NCBI RefSeq assembly: GCF_007679325.1
Contig: NZ_VEGI01000005.1
Span: 40,920 to 104,919, forward strand
Source: Arthrobacter sp. U41
GTDB lineage: Bacteria > Actinomycetota > Actinomycetes > Actinomycetales > Micrococcaceae
Direction of reading: 5' to 3'
Length of the DNA stretch: 64,000 nucleotides
The position numbers were made by a program, and so were the translations under genes. The notes under the pieces are model-generated. The model made no database searches. It was not told the origin of the DNA and saw only the letters and a program-made list of their open reading frames with translations. Below are positions 36,234 to 44,365 of the stretch, piece by piece. How positions within the stretch are numbered: the first letter of the stretch is position 1; each line of letters opens with the position of its first letter.

Positions 36234-36905
36234 TTGGCGCACTTCGTGATCATGGGTTGTGGCCGCGTGGGGGCAACCCTCGCGCACACCCTCGAGGACG
36301 CGGGCCACTCCGTGGCCATCATTGACCAGGATGACCGCGCGTTCCGGCGGCTCCGCGCGGGCTTCACGGGCCGCAAGGTCACCGGCGTCGGATTCGACCG
36401 GGAGACCCTGAAGCAGGCCGGCGTCACGGACGCCTATGCCTTCGCGGCTGTCTCCAGCGGCGACAACTCCAACATCCTGGCCACCCGGGTGGCCCGCGAA
36501 ACCTTCCATGTGCCCCACGTCGTCGCCAGGATCTACGATCCGGGCCGCGCGGAGATCTACCAGCGGCTGGGCATCCCCACGGTCGCCGCCGTGCGCTGGA
36601 GCGCCGACCAGGTACTCCGGCGGATCCTGCCCGAACAGCACCTCGCCGGCGATTTCCGGGACCCCTCCGGCCGGCTGGTCCTCGCCGAGGTGGACCTGGA
36701 CCCTGAGTGGATCGGCCACCCGGTGACCGCGATCGAGAAGGCGGCAGGTATCCGGGTCGCCTACCTCACCCGGTTCGGCGAGGGCATGCTGCCCGTGGCC
36801 GGCACCCTGTACCAGGACGGCGACACCGTGCATGCCATGCTGGGCGTGGACCGGAGCACCGAAGTCGCCCACATTCTTGCCAAGTCCCCCGCCAAGGAGT
36901 CCTAA
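36234..36905 (+). CDS. ceoB: TrkA-type potassium uptake regulatory subunit (CeoB-like)
   Basis: 223 residues. An N-terminal RCK/Rossmann NAD-binding domain (HFVIMGCGRVGATLAHTLED) with the acidic IDQDDRAFRRL loop is followed by a TrkA_C domain from about residue 140 (LAEVDLDPEWIGHPVTAI). Translation starts at TTG 36234, supported by GTAGGAGG at 36221-36228. TrkA proteins bind NAD(H) and gate K+ transporters at the membrane. Two Trk genes in tandem with no TrkG/H in the window suggest that the divergent KimA-like permease is the partner. That partnership is an inference. Confidence 0.9.
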   Translation: MAHFVIMGCGRVGATLAHTLEDAGHSVAIIDQDDRAFRRLRAGFTGRKVTGVGFDRETLKQAGVTDAYAFAAVSSGDNSNILATRVARETFHVPHVVARIYDPGRAEIYQRLGIPTVAAVRWSADQVLRRILPEQHLAGDFRDPSGRLVLAEVDLDPEWIGHPVTAIEKAAGIRVAYLTRFGEGMLPVAGTLYQDGDTVHAMLGVDRSTEVAHILAKSPAKES

Positions 36906-37631
36906 ATGAAAGTCGTCATTGTCGGGGCGGGAAGCGTCGGTTCCTCGATCGCGCGCGAACTGCTGGCCCACAAACACGAGATCCTGCTGATCGACCTGAA
37001 GCCGGAAGTGATCGGGCGCAGCGGCCTGCGCGGTGCCCACTGGCTGGTCGGCGACGCCTGCGAGCTGAGCACGCTCCAGGACGCGAAACTGGAGGACGCC
37101 GACGTCGTGGTCTCCGCCACCGGCGACGACAAGGTGAACCTGGTAGTCTCGCTGCTCGCGAAAACCGAATTCGGCGTCGGACGGACGGTGGGCCGGGTCA
37201 ACAACCCCAAGAACGACTGGATGTTCGATGATTCCTGGGGCGTCGACGTCGCGGTTAACACCCCGCAGCTGATGACCGCACTGGTGGAGGAGGCGGTGGA
37301 GATCGGCGACCTGGTCCGCCTGCTGACCCTGCAGACCGGGGTGTCATCCCTGGTCGAGTTCACGGTTCCCCATGATTCGCACGTGATCGGGCTGACGGTG
37401 GGAAGCATTGACTGGCCGGAGGACTCCACCCTCGTGGCGATCCTGCGGGACCAGGCGCCCATCACCCCGAGCCGCGACGACGTAATCGACGGCGGGGACG
37501 AACTGTTCTTCGTGACCACGATTGCGGCTGAGGACGAGCTGCGCGCCCTGCTCTCCGCTGAGCCTGCGGACGAGGACGAGCCTGAGCATGAGCCGGCGGC
37601 CGCTGCCGCCGACGACGGCTTCGACGGCTGA
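36906..37631 (+). CDS. ceoC: TrkA-type potassium uptake regulatory subunit (CeoC-like)
   Basis: 241 residues. The Rossmann motif VVIVGAGSVGSSIARELLAH opens an RCK domain, with LVGDACELSTLQDAKLEDAD and a TrkA_C domain around residues 140-220. The C-terminal ~25 residues are Glu/Ala/Asp-rich. The ATG follows the ceoB stop codon directly (TAA then ATG), so the pair is one transcript. An 18-bp perfect hairpin at 37645-37687 follows the stop. Confidence 0.9.
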   Translation: MKVVIVGAGSVGSSIARELLAHKHEILLIDLKPEVIGRSGLRGAHWLVGDACELSTLQDAKLEDADVVVSATGDDKVNLVVSLLAKTEFGVGRTVGRVNNPKNDWMFDDSWGVDVAVNTPQLMTALVEEAVEIGDLVRLLTLQTGVSSLVEFTVPHDSHVIGLTVGSIDWPEDSTLVAILRDQAPITPSRDDVIDGGDELFFVTTIAAEDELRALLSAEPADEDEPEHEPAAAAADDGFDG

Positions 37632-37644
37632 CTCCGTTGCGCTA

Positions 37645-37687
37645 TCAGTTGGAGCGGTTATCGCACCCGGATAACCGCTCCAACTGA
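37645..37687. terminator. Bidirectional terminator between ceoC and the DUF3159 gene
   Basis: TCAGTTGGAGCGGTTATC and GATAACCGCTCCAACTGA form a perfect 18-bp stem with a 7-nt loop, between two convergent genes whose stops lie within about 15 nt on either side. There is no T tract. Confidence 0.75.
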
Positions 37688-37691
37688 CAGG

Positions 37692-38471
37692 TCAAACGGT
37701 TTTGGCGGCCGGAGCGGGCTTGGTCAGCAGCCAGGCGATCCAGATGCCCAGGATGTACAGCGGCGCGCCCATCAGGAGCCGTGTGGTGGCGAGGGCCGCG
37801 AAGCCCTGCTCGCCCATGAAGTACAGCGGGACCTGGACCAGCAACCGCAGGGCAAGCACCGCGATGATCACCCAGGTGCCGATCTGGTACGCCTTGACCC
37901 TGGCGGGATCCTTCCGCCAGTCCAGGCCCTCGTTCCGGATGAAGCCGAAGATCAGCCCCGCGAACGGCCAGCGGACGGCAATCGAGATCACCATCGCCAC
38001 AATGTAGGCGGCGTTGGTGAAGAACCCCGGAACGTAGAAGTCCTCCGCCTTGCCGGTGCTGTTGGCAAGCCACGCGGAGATCCCGACGCCGACGATCCCC
38101 GCCAGTGCCTGCGTCAGCGGTTTGCGCTGGACCAGGCGGACAACGGTGAACGTGCCGGCCGCGGCCAGCGAAAGGATCAGAGCCAGGGGCAGTTCGCGGG
38201 TGATCGTGAAAGTGACCAGGAACACCAGGCCGGGAAGGATGCTTTCGGCGATGCCCTGGATCCCGCCGGCGCTTTTGAGCACGTCGATGTTGCCGTTGCT
38301 GGAACGGTGGAGCCCGGCCTTGGCCGCGTAGCCTTCGGCGAGGTCCGCGACGGTCGGCTGAGGTGCCGCGGGCTGGTCAACCGGAACCTGCCCGGCTGGA
38401 ACCTTCCGTGCCGGGTTCTGCCCTGCCGGGTCCTGCCCGGCTGCTGGTTCGGACTTCTCGGGCACGGTCAT
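37692..38471 (-). CDS. DUF3159 domain membrane protein
   Basis: 259 residues. A Pro/Ala/Gln-rich N-terminus (about 45 residues) precedes four to six membrane segments (LPGLVFLVTFTITRELPLAL, AAYIVAMVISIAVRWPFAGL, GTWVIIAVLALRLLVQVPL). The core IAESILPGLVF and GFIRNEGLDWRKDP is typical of DUF3159, an actinobacterial family of unknown function found beside DUF3710 and dut. ATG 38471 overlaps the stop of the OB-fold gene (ATGA). Confidence 0.88.
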   Translation of the reverse strand: MTVPEKSEPAAGQDPAGQNPARKVPAGQVPVDQPAAPQPTVADLAEGYAAKAGLHRSSNGNIDVLKSAGGIQGIAESILPGLVFLVTFTITRELPLALILSLAAAGTFTVVRLVQRKPLTQALAGIVGVGISAWLANSTGKAEDFYVPGFFTNAAYIVAMVISIAVRWPFAGLIFGFIRNEGLDWRKDPARVKAYQIGTWVIIAVLALRLLVQVPLYFMGEQGFAALATTRLLMGAPLYILGIWIAWLLTKPAPAAKTV

Positions 38472-38938
38472 TGCTCCTCCTGGCGGGAGAGTATTTCGTA
38501 GCGGGGATTGAACATGGTGGGCAGGCCGTCGCGGATGGTGACCATGCCCTGCAGGCGGAGTTCGGTGCCGGCGTCGACTCCGGGGATGCGGCGGCGTCCC
38601 AGCCAGACCACCCGGAGCCGGTCCTTGGGACCGGACGGCCGCTGGCGCCGGGCGCCGGCAGGCTGGGATGCGGCGGGTCGGGCTGCGCCGGGCTGCACTG
38701 TTTCGGGCCGGCCGGCTGCCGGGCCCGCGGGAACTGCCCCGGTGCCGCGGCTCTTGGCCCCCAGCGCCTTACTGCCGGGCGCATCGTGGTCCACAACAAC
38801 CGCCGTGAAGGCAGCCACCTGGCTGGCCGGGGCGTAAGTGACCGACTCAATGAAGCCGTGGCACACCACCCGACCGCGGTCCGGCAGCCCCCTCACGGAG
38901 ACCGGGGAAGCCGGATCCTGGCGACGGGCATCAGCCAA
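38468..38938 (-). CDS. OB-fold nucleic-acid-binding domain protein
   Basis: About 156 residues if translation starts at TTG 38938 (LADARRQDPASPV), overlapping the DUF3710 stop by 8 nt with CGGAG 10 nt upstream. A GTG 18 codons in is an alternative start. The longer frame to 39097 is a shadow of the DUF3710 gene. OB-fold strands are GRVVCHGFIESVTYAPASQVAAFTAVVVD and the C-terminal RLRVVWLGRRRIPGVDAGTELRLQG then NPRYEIL. A Pro/Ala-rich insert of about 55 residues splits the fold. Homologues sit between DUF3159 and DUF3710 in many actinobacteria. It is coupled at both ends. Confidence 0.75.
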   Translation of the reverse strand: MADARRQDPASPVSVRGLPDRGRVVCHGFIESVTYAPASQVAAFTAVVVDHDAPGSKALGAKSRGTGAVPAGPAAGRPETVQPGAARPAASQPAGARRQRPSGPKDRLRVVWLGRRRIPGVDAGTELRLQGMVTIRDGLPTMFNPRYEILSRQEEQ

Positions 38939-39659
38939 TCTGGGTAATCTCCGGTCCACGTTCGGGCCGCTCGAGGTCCTGGGCGGACTGCGGGGCGGGT
39001 GCGGCATTGTCCTTGGGCAGGCGCAGCTGCAGCAGGTCCCGCGGCGGCATCGGGTTCTCTCCGCGGACCACCACAATCTGCCGGAACAGCGCCTCAAGCC
39101 CGGCGGCCGCGTCGCGGTCCACAGCAGCCTCGCCGCCGAGCACGCCGCGAAGGAACCAGCGGGGACCGTCGACGCCGATGAAGCGGGCCACGCGGTAGCC
39201 GTGGCTGCCGTCGGCGCCGCTGGCCGGGAGCTTGGCGAGCAGTTCGGTGCCGAAGCCGCCCTGGACTTCCTCGACCTGGCCGCCCTGGCTGCCGACCGAC
39301 TGGCCGATCTGCTCGCGGATTTCGTCCCACAGGCCTTCGGAGCGGGGAGCCGCGAAGGCCTGGAGCTGGAGGCTCGAACCGTTCAGGTCCATGGTGACGG
39401 CGACGACCCGCTGCGTGGCCTCTTCGACCTCGAGCCGCAGTTGCAGGCCTTCCGCGGGAGCGATCAGGAGGGCGCCCAGGTCCACGTAGCCGTCCTGGTC
39501 CTCGATTTCCGACACGTCGAAGGGACCCGTGGCGCCGCGACCGGGGACAGCGGAGGGCGTCCCGGCAGTGTCATCGACGGAAGCGTCGGCAACTGCCTCC
39601 GGGGTTTCCCCGGGGTCCGTCGGTTCCTGCTTGGTTTTCCTGCCACGCCCAAAAACCAT
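38931..39659 (-). CDS. DUF3710 domain-containing protein
   Basis: 242 residues. ATG 39659 follows AAGGAGAG. The acidic Pro/Thr-rich N-terminus is followed by the DUF3710 core: GPFDVSEIEDQDGYVDLGAL, LQAFAAPRSEGLWDEIREQI and PRWFLRGVLGG. This is an actinobacterial family of unknown function commonly placed downstream of dut. First gene of the DUF3710-OB-DUF3159 overlapping set. A 166-bp spacer with no evident gene separates it from dut. Confidence 0.88.
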   Translation of the reverse strand: MVFGRGRKTKQEPTDPGETPEAVADASVDDTAGTPSAVPGRGATGPFDVSEIEDQDGYVDLGALLIAPAEGLQLRLEVEEATQRVVAVTMDLNGSSLQLQAFAAPRSEGLWDEIREQIGQSVGSQGGQVEEVQGGFGTELLAKLPASGADGSHGYRVARFIGVDGPRWFLRGVLGGEAAVDRDAAAGLEALFRQIVVVRGENPMPPRDLLQLRLPKDNAAPAPQSAQDLERPERGPEITQIG

Positions 39660-39825
39660 GGGGTTCTCTCCTTAGTTGTGATCCTGTGCCGCAGCGTCGT
39701 CCGCGACCGCGCGGCGCCTGCCGCTTGATGCTCTCTGTGCAGCAACAGCGGCCGGCCGATACGTCCTGTCGTTGGTCCTGCTCATAAGTCCCTGCGTAAA
39801 TACTGCGGGTGGTGCGGGCTGCCGG

Positions 39826-40350
39826 TCAGACCGGCGCGCCGAAACCGCCGGTGGATCCGAAGCCTCCGCCGCCGCGAACCGAGCCGCTGAGCTCCTGGAC
39901 CGGCAGGAACCGGGCGTACTCCACGCGCTGAATGACCATTTGTGCAATTCTATCGCCGCGCTTGAGTTCGATCGCCTGCCGGAGGTCAGTATTGAGCAGG
40001 GTCACCGCGATTTCCCCGCGGTAGCCGGCGTCGACGGTGCCGGGGGCGTTCACCACGGTCAGTCCGTGCTTCGTCGCGAGCCCCGACCGCGGGTGGATCA
40101 GGGCCACAAAACCATCGGGCAGGGCAATGGAAACACCGGTGGGGACCAGCCTGCGCTCCCCCGGTTCCAGCACCACGTCCTCGCGGGCGCGCAGGTCCGC
40201 ACCGGCGTCGCCCGGGTGAGCGTACGACGGCGGTTCCAGGCCGTCGTCGAGCATCTTCAGTTCCACCGTCAGCGTGGCGGCGCCGTATTCCGCCGCGGTA
40301 GCGGTCTCTTGCTGTGCCGGGGGCTTTCCTGCAGTCGTTTCTTCAGTCAC
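39826..40350 (-). CDS. dut: dUTP diphosphatase
   Basis: 174 residues. All five trimeric dUTPase motifs are visible: PGDAGADLRA, PRSGLATKHG, NAPGTVDAGYRGEI, RGDRIAQMVIQ and the P-loop-like GGGGFGSTGG near the C-terminus. It hydrolyses dUTP to dUMP and pyrophosphate, preventing uracil incorporation and feeding thymidylate synthesis. The ~25-residue Thr/Ala-rich N-terminal extension is not part of the fold. Divergent from the DUF3093 gene over 120 bp. Confidence 0.96.
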   Translation of the reverse strand: MTEETTAGKPPAQQETATAAEYGAATLTVELKMLDDGLEPPSYAHPGDAGADLRAREDVVLEPGERRLVPTGVSIALPDGFVALIHPRSGLATKHGLTVVNAPGTVDAGYRGEIAVTLLNTDLRQAIELKRGDRIAQMVIQRVEYARFLPVQELSGSVRGGGGFGSTGGFGAPV

Positions 40351-40470
40351 AGTCCCTCACTCTAACGCCAGCACGGAAGAACGGCCTAGCCGCGGCCGGC
40401 GCTCTCAGACCCCCGCCGCCGCTTCCGCCGCCAAGGTGAAATAGCCCGGGAAAAGTGGAAAGCTGGGCCT

Positions 40471-40953
40471 ATGCCCGAATCCAGTGCAGCAGTGCCTGCC
40501 CCCAACAACACCCCCAGCGACGCCGTTCTGTACAACGAGAAGCTCTGGCCCAACGTCTGGATCTGGCTGGTGGCGGCGGGACTGTCGGGCGCCGGGATCT
40601 TCGTGTTCGCGCCCATCAGCATGGCTGCAGGACTCACCGCGGCGGTTGTCCTGTTCGCGATCATCGCCGTGCTTCTGGTCCTCTCCACCCCCACCATCAC
40701 CGTCACCGGCTCCACGCTGCGCATCGGCCGGGCCAGCATCGACCGCCGCTTCGTGGGCACCGCCTCGGCCTACCGCGGCAAAGAGGCGACGGCGGAACGC
40801 GGCACCCGCCTCAACGGCCTGGCCTTCCTGTGCATCCGCGGGTGGATCGATCCTGTGGTCCGGATCGAAATCACTGATCCGTCCGACCGCACGCCGTACT
40901 GGCTCACGTCCTCCCGCCACCCGGACGAACTGCTCGCCGCGCTGAAGGCTTAG
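40471..40953 (+). CDS. DUF3093 domain membrane protein
   Basis: 160 residues with two membrane segments (WIWLVAAGLSGAGIFVFAPI and GLTAAVVLFAIIAVLLVLS) followed by a soluble domain ending SDRTPYWLTSSRHPDELLAAL. This matches DUF3093, an actinobacterial family of unknown function next to dut (Rv2698-like position). It converges on the DUF4193 gene, and the two stop codons overlap by 4 nt in opposite directions. Confidence 0.88.
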   Translation: MPESSAAVPAPNNTPSDAVLYNEKLWPNVWIWLVAAGLSGAGIFVFAPISMAAGLTAAVVLFAIIAVLLVLSTPTITVTGSTLRIGRASIDRRFVGTASAYRGKEATAERGTRLNGLAFLCIRGWIDPVVRIEITDPSDRTPYWLTSSRHPDELLAALKA

Positions 40954-41249
40954 CCCTCACAGTCCTTGCAGTACTTGAGGCCGTCCTTCTCACGGGCGAT
41001 CTGCGAACGGTGGCGGACGAGGAAGCAGGAGGCGCAGGTGAATTCGTCGGCCTGGGCCGGCAGCACCCGGACCAGCAGTTCCTCCCCGGACAGGTCGGCG
41101 CCGGGGAGTTCGTAGCCTTCGGCAAGGTCCGATTCGTCTTCATCGACCACTGTGGACGGCTTTTCCGTGCGGCGCGCTTTCAACGCGTCAAGGGAGTCCT
41201 CACTGAGGTCCTCCTCGGTCTTGCGCGGCGCATCGTAGTCTGTCGCCAT
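40950..41249 (-). CDS. DUF4193 domain-containing protein
   Basis: 99 residues, with the actinobacterial DUF4193 hallmarks: MATDYDAPRKTEEDLSEDSL at the N-terminus, acidic middle (DEDESDLAEGYELPG), and a C-terminal zinc-ribbon-like segment with CASC and CKDC pairs (FTCASCFLVRHRSQIA and YCKDCEG). It probably binds one zinc ion. The role is unknown. Close relatives are conserved next to dut and sepH. Confidence 0.9.
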   Translation of the reverse strand: MATDYDAPRKTEEDLSEDSLDALKARRTEKPSTVVDEDESDLAEGYELPGADLSGEELLVRVLPAQADEFTCASCFLVRHRSQIAREKDGLKYCKDCEG

Positions 41250-41606
41250 TATTTGTTGCTCACACTCCGCAGTCGTTCCGTTGGGTTGCCGTCCTCTGAA
41301 GGTCCTGCCGGGCGGTGGCCCTGGCCCTCCGGGAGCGGTTCTCCGATGTCAACGCCGGTCACGCGGTTTTTGTGCCCGATGTCGGGTCATTTTTGCTTAA
41401 GCCTCCGGTGAAAGCCAGAGTCCTCTGGTCCGGGACTGCGGACACCGGCCGCCGCATCCGGGCCCGGGCGCCCGCCGGGGCAGCCGATGACCCGGAATGA
41501 GCCGCAAATTCGCGGAAAATCACGGCGCGCCCTCCATCCTCACCGGAAATGGTCCGCATCGGTGGCAGAGTTTCGATTGTTAGTAATGCCAGGGTGGAGG
41601 ATTTGT
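41250..41606. other. 357-bp divergent spacer between DUF4193 and sepH
   Basis: No gene is supported. It must contain promoters for both flanking genes, but I cannot identify convincing -35/-10 pairs. The plus-strand end carries GTGGAGG as the sepH ribosome binding site. No repeats stand out. Confidence 0.4.
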
Positions 41607-43013
41607 ATGCAGGATCTACGGCTTGTAGGCGTCCACGACGACGGGGAGCATCTCCTGTTGAGCGGCGCCGGCGGCGAGATGTTCCAGCTGCCAATCGATG
41701 AAGCACTGCGGGTGGCAGCCAGCCGGACGACGGCCAAGGCCGCCTCCGTCGCGGCCGCCGCACCCATTTCCATGTCACCGCGCGATATCCAGGCGCGGAT
41801 CCGCGGCGGCTCGACGGCGGCGGAGGTGGCGGAGCTCTCCGGGATTCCGCTCGCAAAAGTCCAGCGCTACGAGGGTCCCGTGCTCGCTGAGCGCGAGTAC
41901 GTTGCCCAGCAGGCCCGCAAGGTGGAAGTTGCCGCCCCCTCCCCCGGCCACGACGTGTACCGTTCGGTGTTCGGAGACCAGCCGGCATTGCTCGGCGACA
42001 TGGTTGCCCACCGGCTCAGTGCACACGGCATCGAAGTCTCGTCGGTGGAGTGGGACTCCTGGCGGCGCCCCGATGGCAGCTGGAACGTGGTGGCACGCTT
42101 CGAGGCCAAGCCCGGCGGCCCTGTCGGTATCGGTGAGGAACCGCCGGCCATGTGGACGTTCAGCCCGGCCCGGAAATCCCTGCAGAACGCGAACCGCTGG
42201 GCTCAGCAGCTCAGCGAACTGGAGCCCCTCGACGGACCGGTCCCCGCGCGCCGGCTCACGGCTGTCTCGGACCGCCCTTTTGATTTTGAGACCGACGCCG
42301 ATGCTGCCGCACGCACCGCGACCGCGCAGCTTCAGGTGGTCCAGCAGCTGAAGCAGGAGCAGGAGCAGGAGTCAGACGGCTTGCTCGACATGCTGCGTTC
42401 CCGCCGGGGCCAGCGCCTCGGCGTGGACGAAGACGCCGACGACGCCCTCGCCAAACTCCTGACCAGCAGCGTTCCCGCGGCGCACCCAAGGCCCTCGGAG
42501 GTCCTTGCCGAAGTACCTGCCGGCTTGGAAGGCGATGACCAGGACAGCAACGGGCAGGACCGCGTCGAGGCCGGCAGCGGCCATGACCTTTACGCAGACG
42601 GAGGCGACACGCCGGCGCCGCAGGCCGCGGAGACGGAACCCGGACCGGCCTCCGATCCGTGGGAACGCCGCCGCGACGGCAGGCCCTCGATCATGTCGCG
42701 GCTGACTCTTGCTCCGCGCCATGAGGACGGTCCGGACGATGCGCTCAAACTGCATGACGGTGTCAGCACCGAAACCACGGAAATCACCATTGCGGCGTCC
42801 CAGTTGCGGCCCGTCGGCCAGCAGGGTCCCACAACCAGCCCGGGGCTCGACGAACTCCTGGGCGGCGGGACCTCGCGGCGCCAGCAGCGTGAATCCGCGG
42901 CCCCGGCCCCGGACGACCGCGATGCGGACCAACCCGAGCGGCAGCCGGCGAAATCGAAGCGCTCCAGCATCCCCAGCTGGGACGAAATCGTCTTTGGCGC
43001 CCGCGGCGACTAG
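41607..43013 (+). CDS. sepH: Septation protein SepH
   Basis: 468 residues from ATG 41607 (MQDLRLVGVHDDGEHLLLSG), which has GTGGAGG upstream. The open frame extends to 41487 but the family starts here. The N-terminal DUF3071 domain with helix-turn-helix-like IQARIRGGSTAAEVAELSG and YEGPVLAEREYVAQQARK is typical of SepH, which in Streptomyces and mycobacteria binds FtsZ and promotes Z-ring assembly. The C-terminal half is disordered, acidic and Gln/Glu-rich, ending in a conserved-looking RSSIPSWDEIVFG. It is monocistronic. Confidence 0.9.
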   Translation: MQDLRLVGVHDDGEHLLLSGAGGEMFQLPIDEALRVAASRTTAKAASVAAAAPISMSPRDIQARIRGGSTAAEVAELSGIPLAKVQRYEGPVLAEREYVAQQARKVEVAAPSPGHDVYRSVFGDQPALLGDMVAHRLSAHGIEVSSVEWDSWRRPDGSWNVVARFEAKPGGPVGIGEEPPAMWTFSPARKSLQNANRWAQQLSELEPLDGPVPARRLTAVSDRPFDFETDADAAARTATAQLQVVQQLKQEQEQESDGLLDMLRSRRGQRLGVDEDADDALAKLLTSSVPAAHPRPSEVLAEVPAGLEGDDQDSNGQDRVEAGSGHDLYADGGDTPAPQAAETEPGPASDPWERRRDGRPSIMSRLTLAPRHEDGPDDALKLHDGVSTETTEITIAASQLRPVGQQGPTTSPGLDELLGGGTSRRQQRESAAPAPDDRDADQPERQPAKSKRSSIPSWDEIVFGARGD

Positions 43014-43048
43014 CTGAAGCCGCGGGTCCCGGCCCGCCGGCCGGCACA

Positions 43049-43082
43049 ACACCGCTGACAGGCAAACACCGCTGACAGGCAA
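43049..43082. repeat. 17-bp tandem repeat x2
   Basis: ACACCGCTGACAGGCAA occurs twice head to tail in the short spacer between the convergent sepH and phosphatase-superfamily genes, followed by GGCCGGC-rich sequence. It may form part of a termination region. Confidence 0.7.
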
Positions 43083-43125
43083 AAACGGCCGGCAGTCAAA
43101 ACGGGCCGGCAGGCTGAACGCGCAG

Positions 43126-44364
43126 TCAGGAGCGGGGAGCCCTTTTTCCGTCCGCCTGAAAGCACAGCAGCGGGACTTCGCGTTCAGCCCTCGTCAGTGA
43201 ACCGTGCTGGCCCACGACTTCCAGTGCTGTGGGCCGGACGCGCCGCGTGTCATAGAGAGCCAGCGGCTCCCGGGCAGCGATCATCACGTCGCCGATCCGC
43301 GGGGCCACCTCGGCCCGGACCTCGCCGAAGAGCCCACCCGCGATGGCATCCTCCCGGGTAAAGGCCCAGATCCGTTCGCCGAAACGGGCCCGCCAGGCGT
43401 CAACCAGCCGGACGCGGCCGGCGTCGTCGTCCTGCTCTTCGAGATAGAGGTGGACCATCCGCGGCTCGCCCGCCGTGTGGCGGACCCCGGCAATGAGGTC
43501 CGGGTCGGCCGAATAGTCAATGCGTTGGGATTCCGGCACGTCGAGCATCCCGTGGTCCGCCGTGAGCAGGATGGTGGTGCCCGCCGGCAGGGTGGCGCTG
43601 AGCCGTTTCACGGTGGCGTCGAGTTCCTCGAGCTGGTGCTCCCACTGCGGTGACTGGCAGCCGTGGCGGTGTCCGGCCTTGTCCAGTTCATTGACGTAGA
43701 AGTACATCAACGAGCCGTCCGCACCGGCCATCGCCTCGGCAGCGGCCGCGGTCCTGGCGTGCGAGGTGGTGGCGGTGACATAGCGGCCTCCCCGGAGCGC
43801 GGCCCGGGTCATGGCGGAGTCGCTGAACTGCGGGAGGCTGACCGTGGTGACCTCGACGTGGTCCGCGGCCCGTTCGAAGACGGTGGGGAACGGCTGCCAC
43901 TGCTGCGGATCGACGCCGGCGTCCCACCCGCCGAGCATGTTGACCACGCGGTCCTGATCCGGGTCCAGCACGTCGTAGCCCACCATGCCGTGCTGCCCTG
44001 CCGCGAGTCCGGTGCCGAAGCTGGCCAGGGAGGCCGCCGTCGTGGAGGGGAAAGCCGAATCGAGGGCGACCGGCACCTGCCCCTGGCCGGACTGCATCAC
44101 GGAGCGAAGGAACGGTGTGTGCGCCGATTTCTGCTTCAGCAGGTTGCGGCCCAGGCCGTCGGCGAGGACCACGCAGACGCGCTTGGAGGCGGGCAGGTGC
44201 AGGCGGTTCTCGAAGCCGGGAACACCCAGGCTGGCCGCGGCGCTCGTGAGCACTTCGGCGACAGAGCGGTCGCCGAAGGCCGGAGCCGCGGGCAGGTTGC
44301 GGGCCGGGGCATCGGTGAGGGACGGGGCGGAGGACGTCGGTTCGGACACGCGGACCGGCGTCAT
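43126..44364 (-). CDS. Alkaline phosphatase superfamily nucleotide pyrophosphatase/phosphodiesterase
   Basis: 412 residues. The NPP-type metal site begins with VCVVLADGLGRNLL (Asp ligand), the nucleophilic Thr is in DSAFPSTTAASLASFGTG, and LLTADHGMLDVP supplies the Asp-His pair. No clear signal peptide is seen, so it is probably cytoplasmic. Substrate is unknown: relatives cleave nucleotide or phosphonate esters. The ATG follows the DUF5998 stop after one base (TGA-G-ATG), so the two genes are translationally coupled. Confidence 0.88.
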   Translation of the reverse strand: MTPVRVSEPTSSAPSLTDAPARNLPAAPAFGDRSVAEVLTSAAASLGVPGFENRLHLPASKRVCVVLADGLGRNLLKQKSAHTPFLRSVMQSGQGQVPVALDSAFPSTTAASLASFGTGLAAGQHGMVGYDVLDPDQDRVVNMLGGWDAGVDPQQWQPFPTVFERAADHVEVTTVSLPQFSDSAMTRAALRGGRYVTATTSHARTAAAAEAMAGADGSLMYFYVNELDKAGHRHGCQSPQWEHQLEELDATVKRLSATLPAGTTILLTADHGMLDVPESQRIDYSADPDLIAGVRHTAGEPRMVHLYLEEQDDDAGRVRLVDAWRARFGERIWAFTREDAIAGGLFGEVRAEVAPRIGDVMIAAREPLALYDTRRVRPTALEVVGQHGSLTRAEREVPLLCFQADGKRAPRS

Positions 44365-44365
44365 C

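Noticed and set aside
34114..36249. 711-codon open frame antisense to the KimA-like permease
   Set aside because: Gln/His/Gly-rich translation without any recognisable domain, explained by GC-rich codon complementarity with the permease gene.
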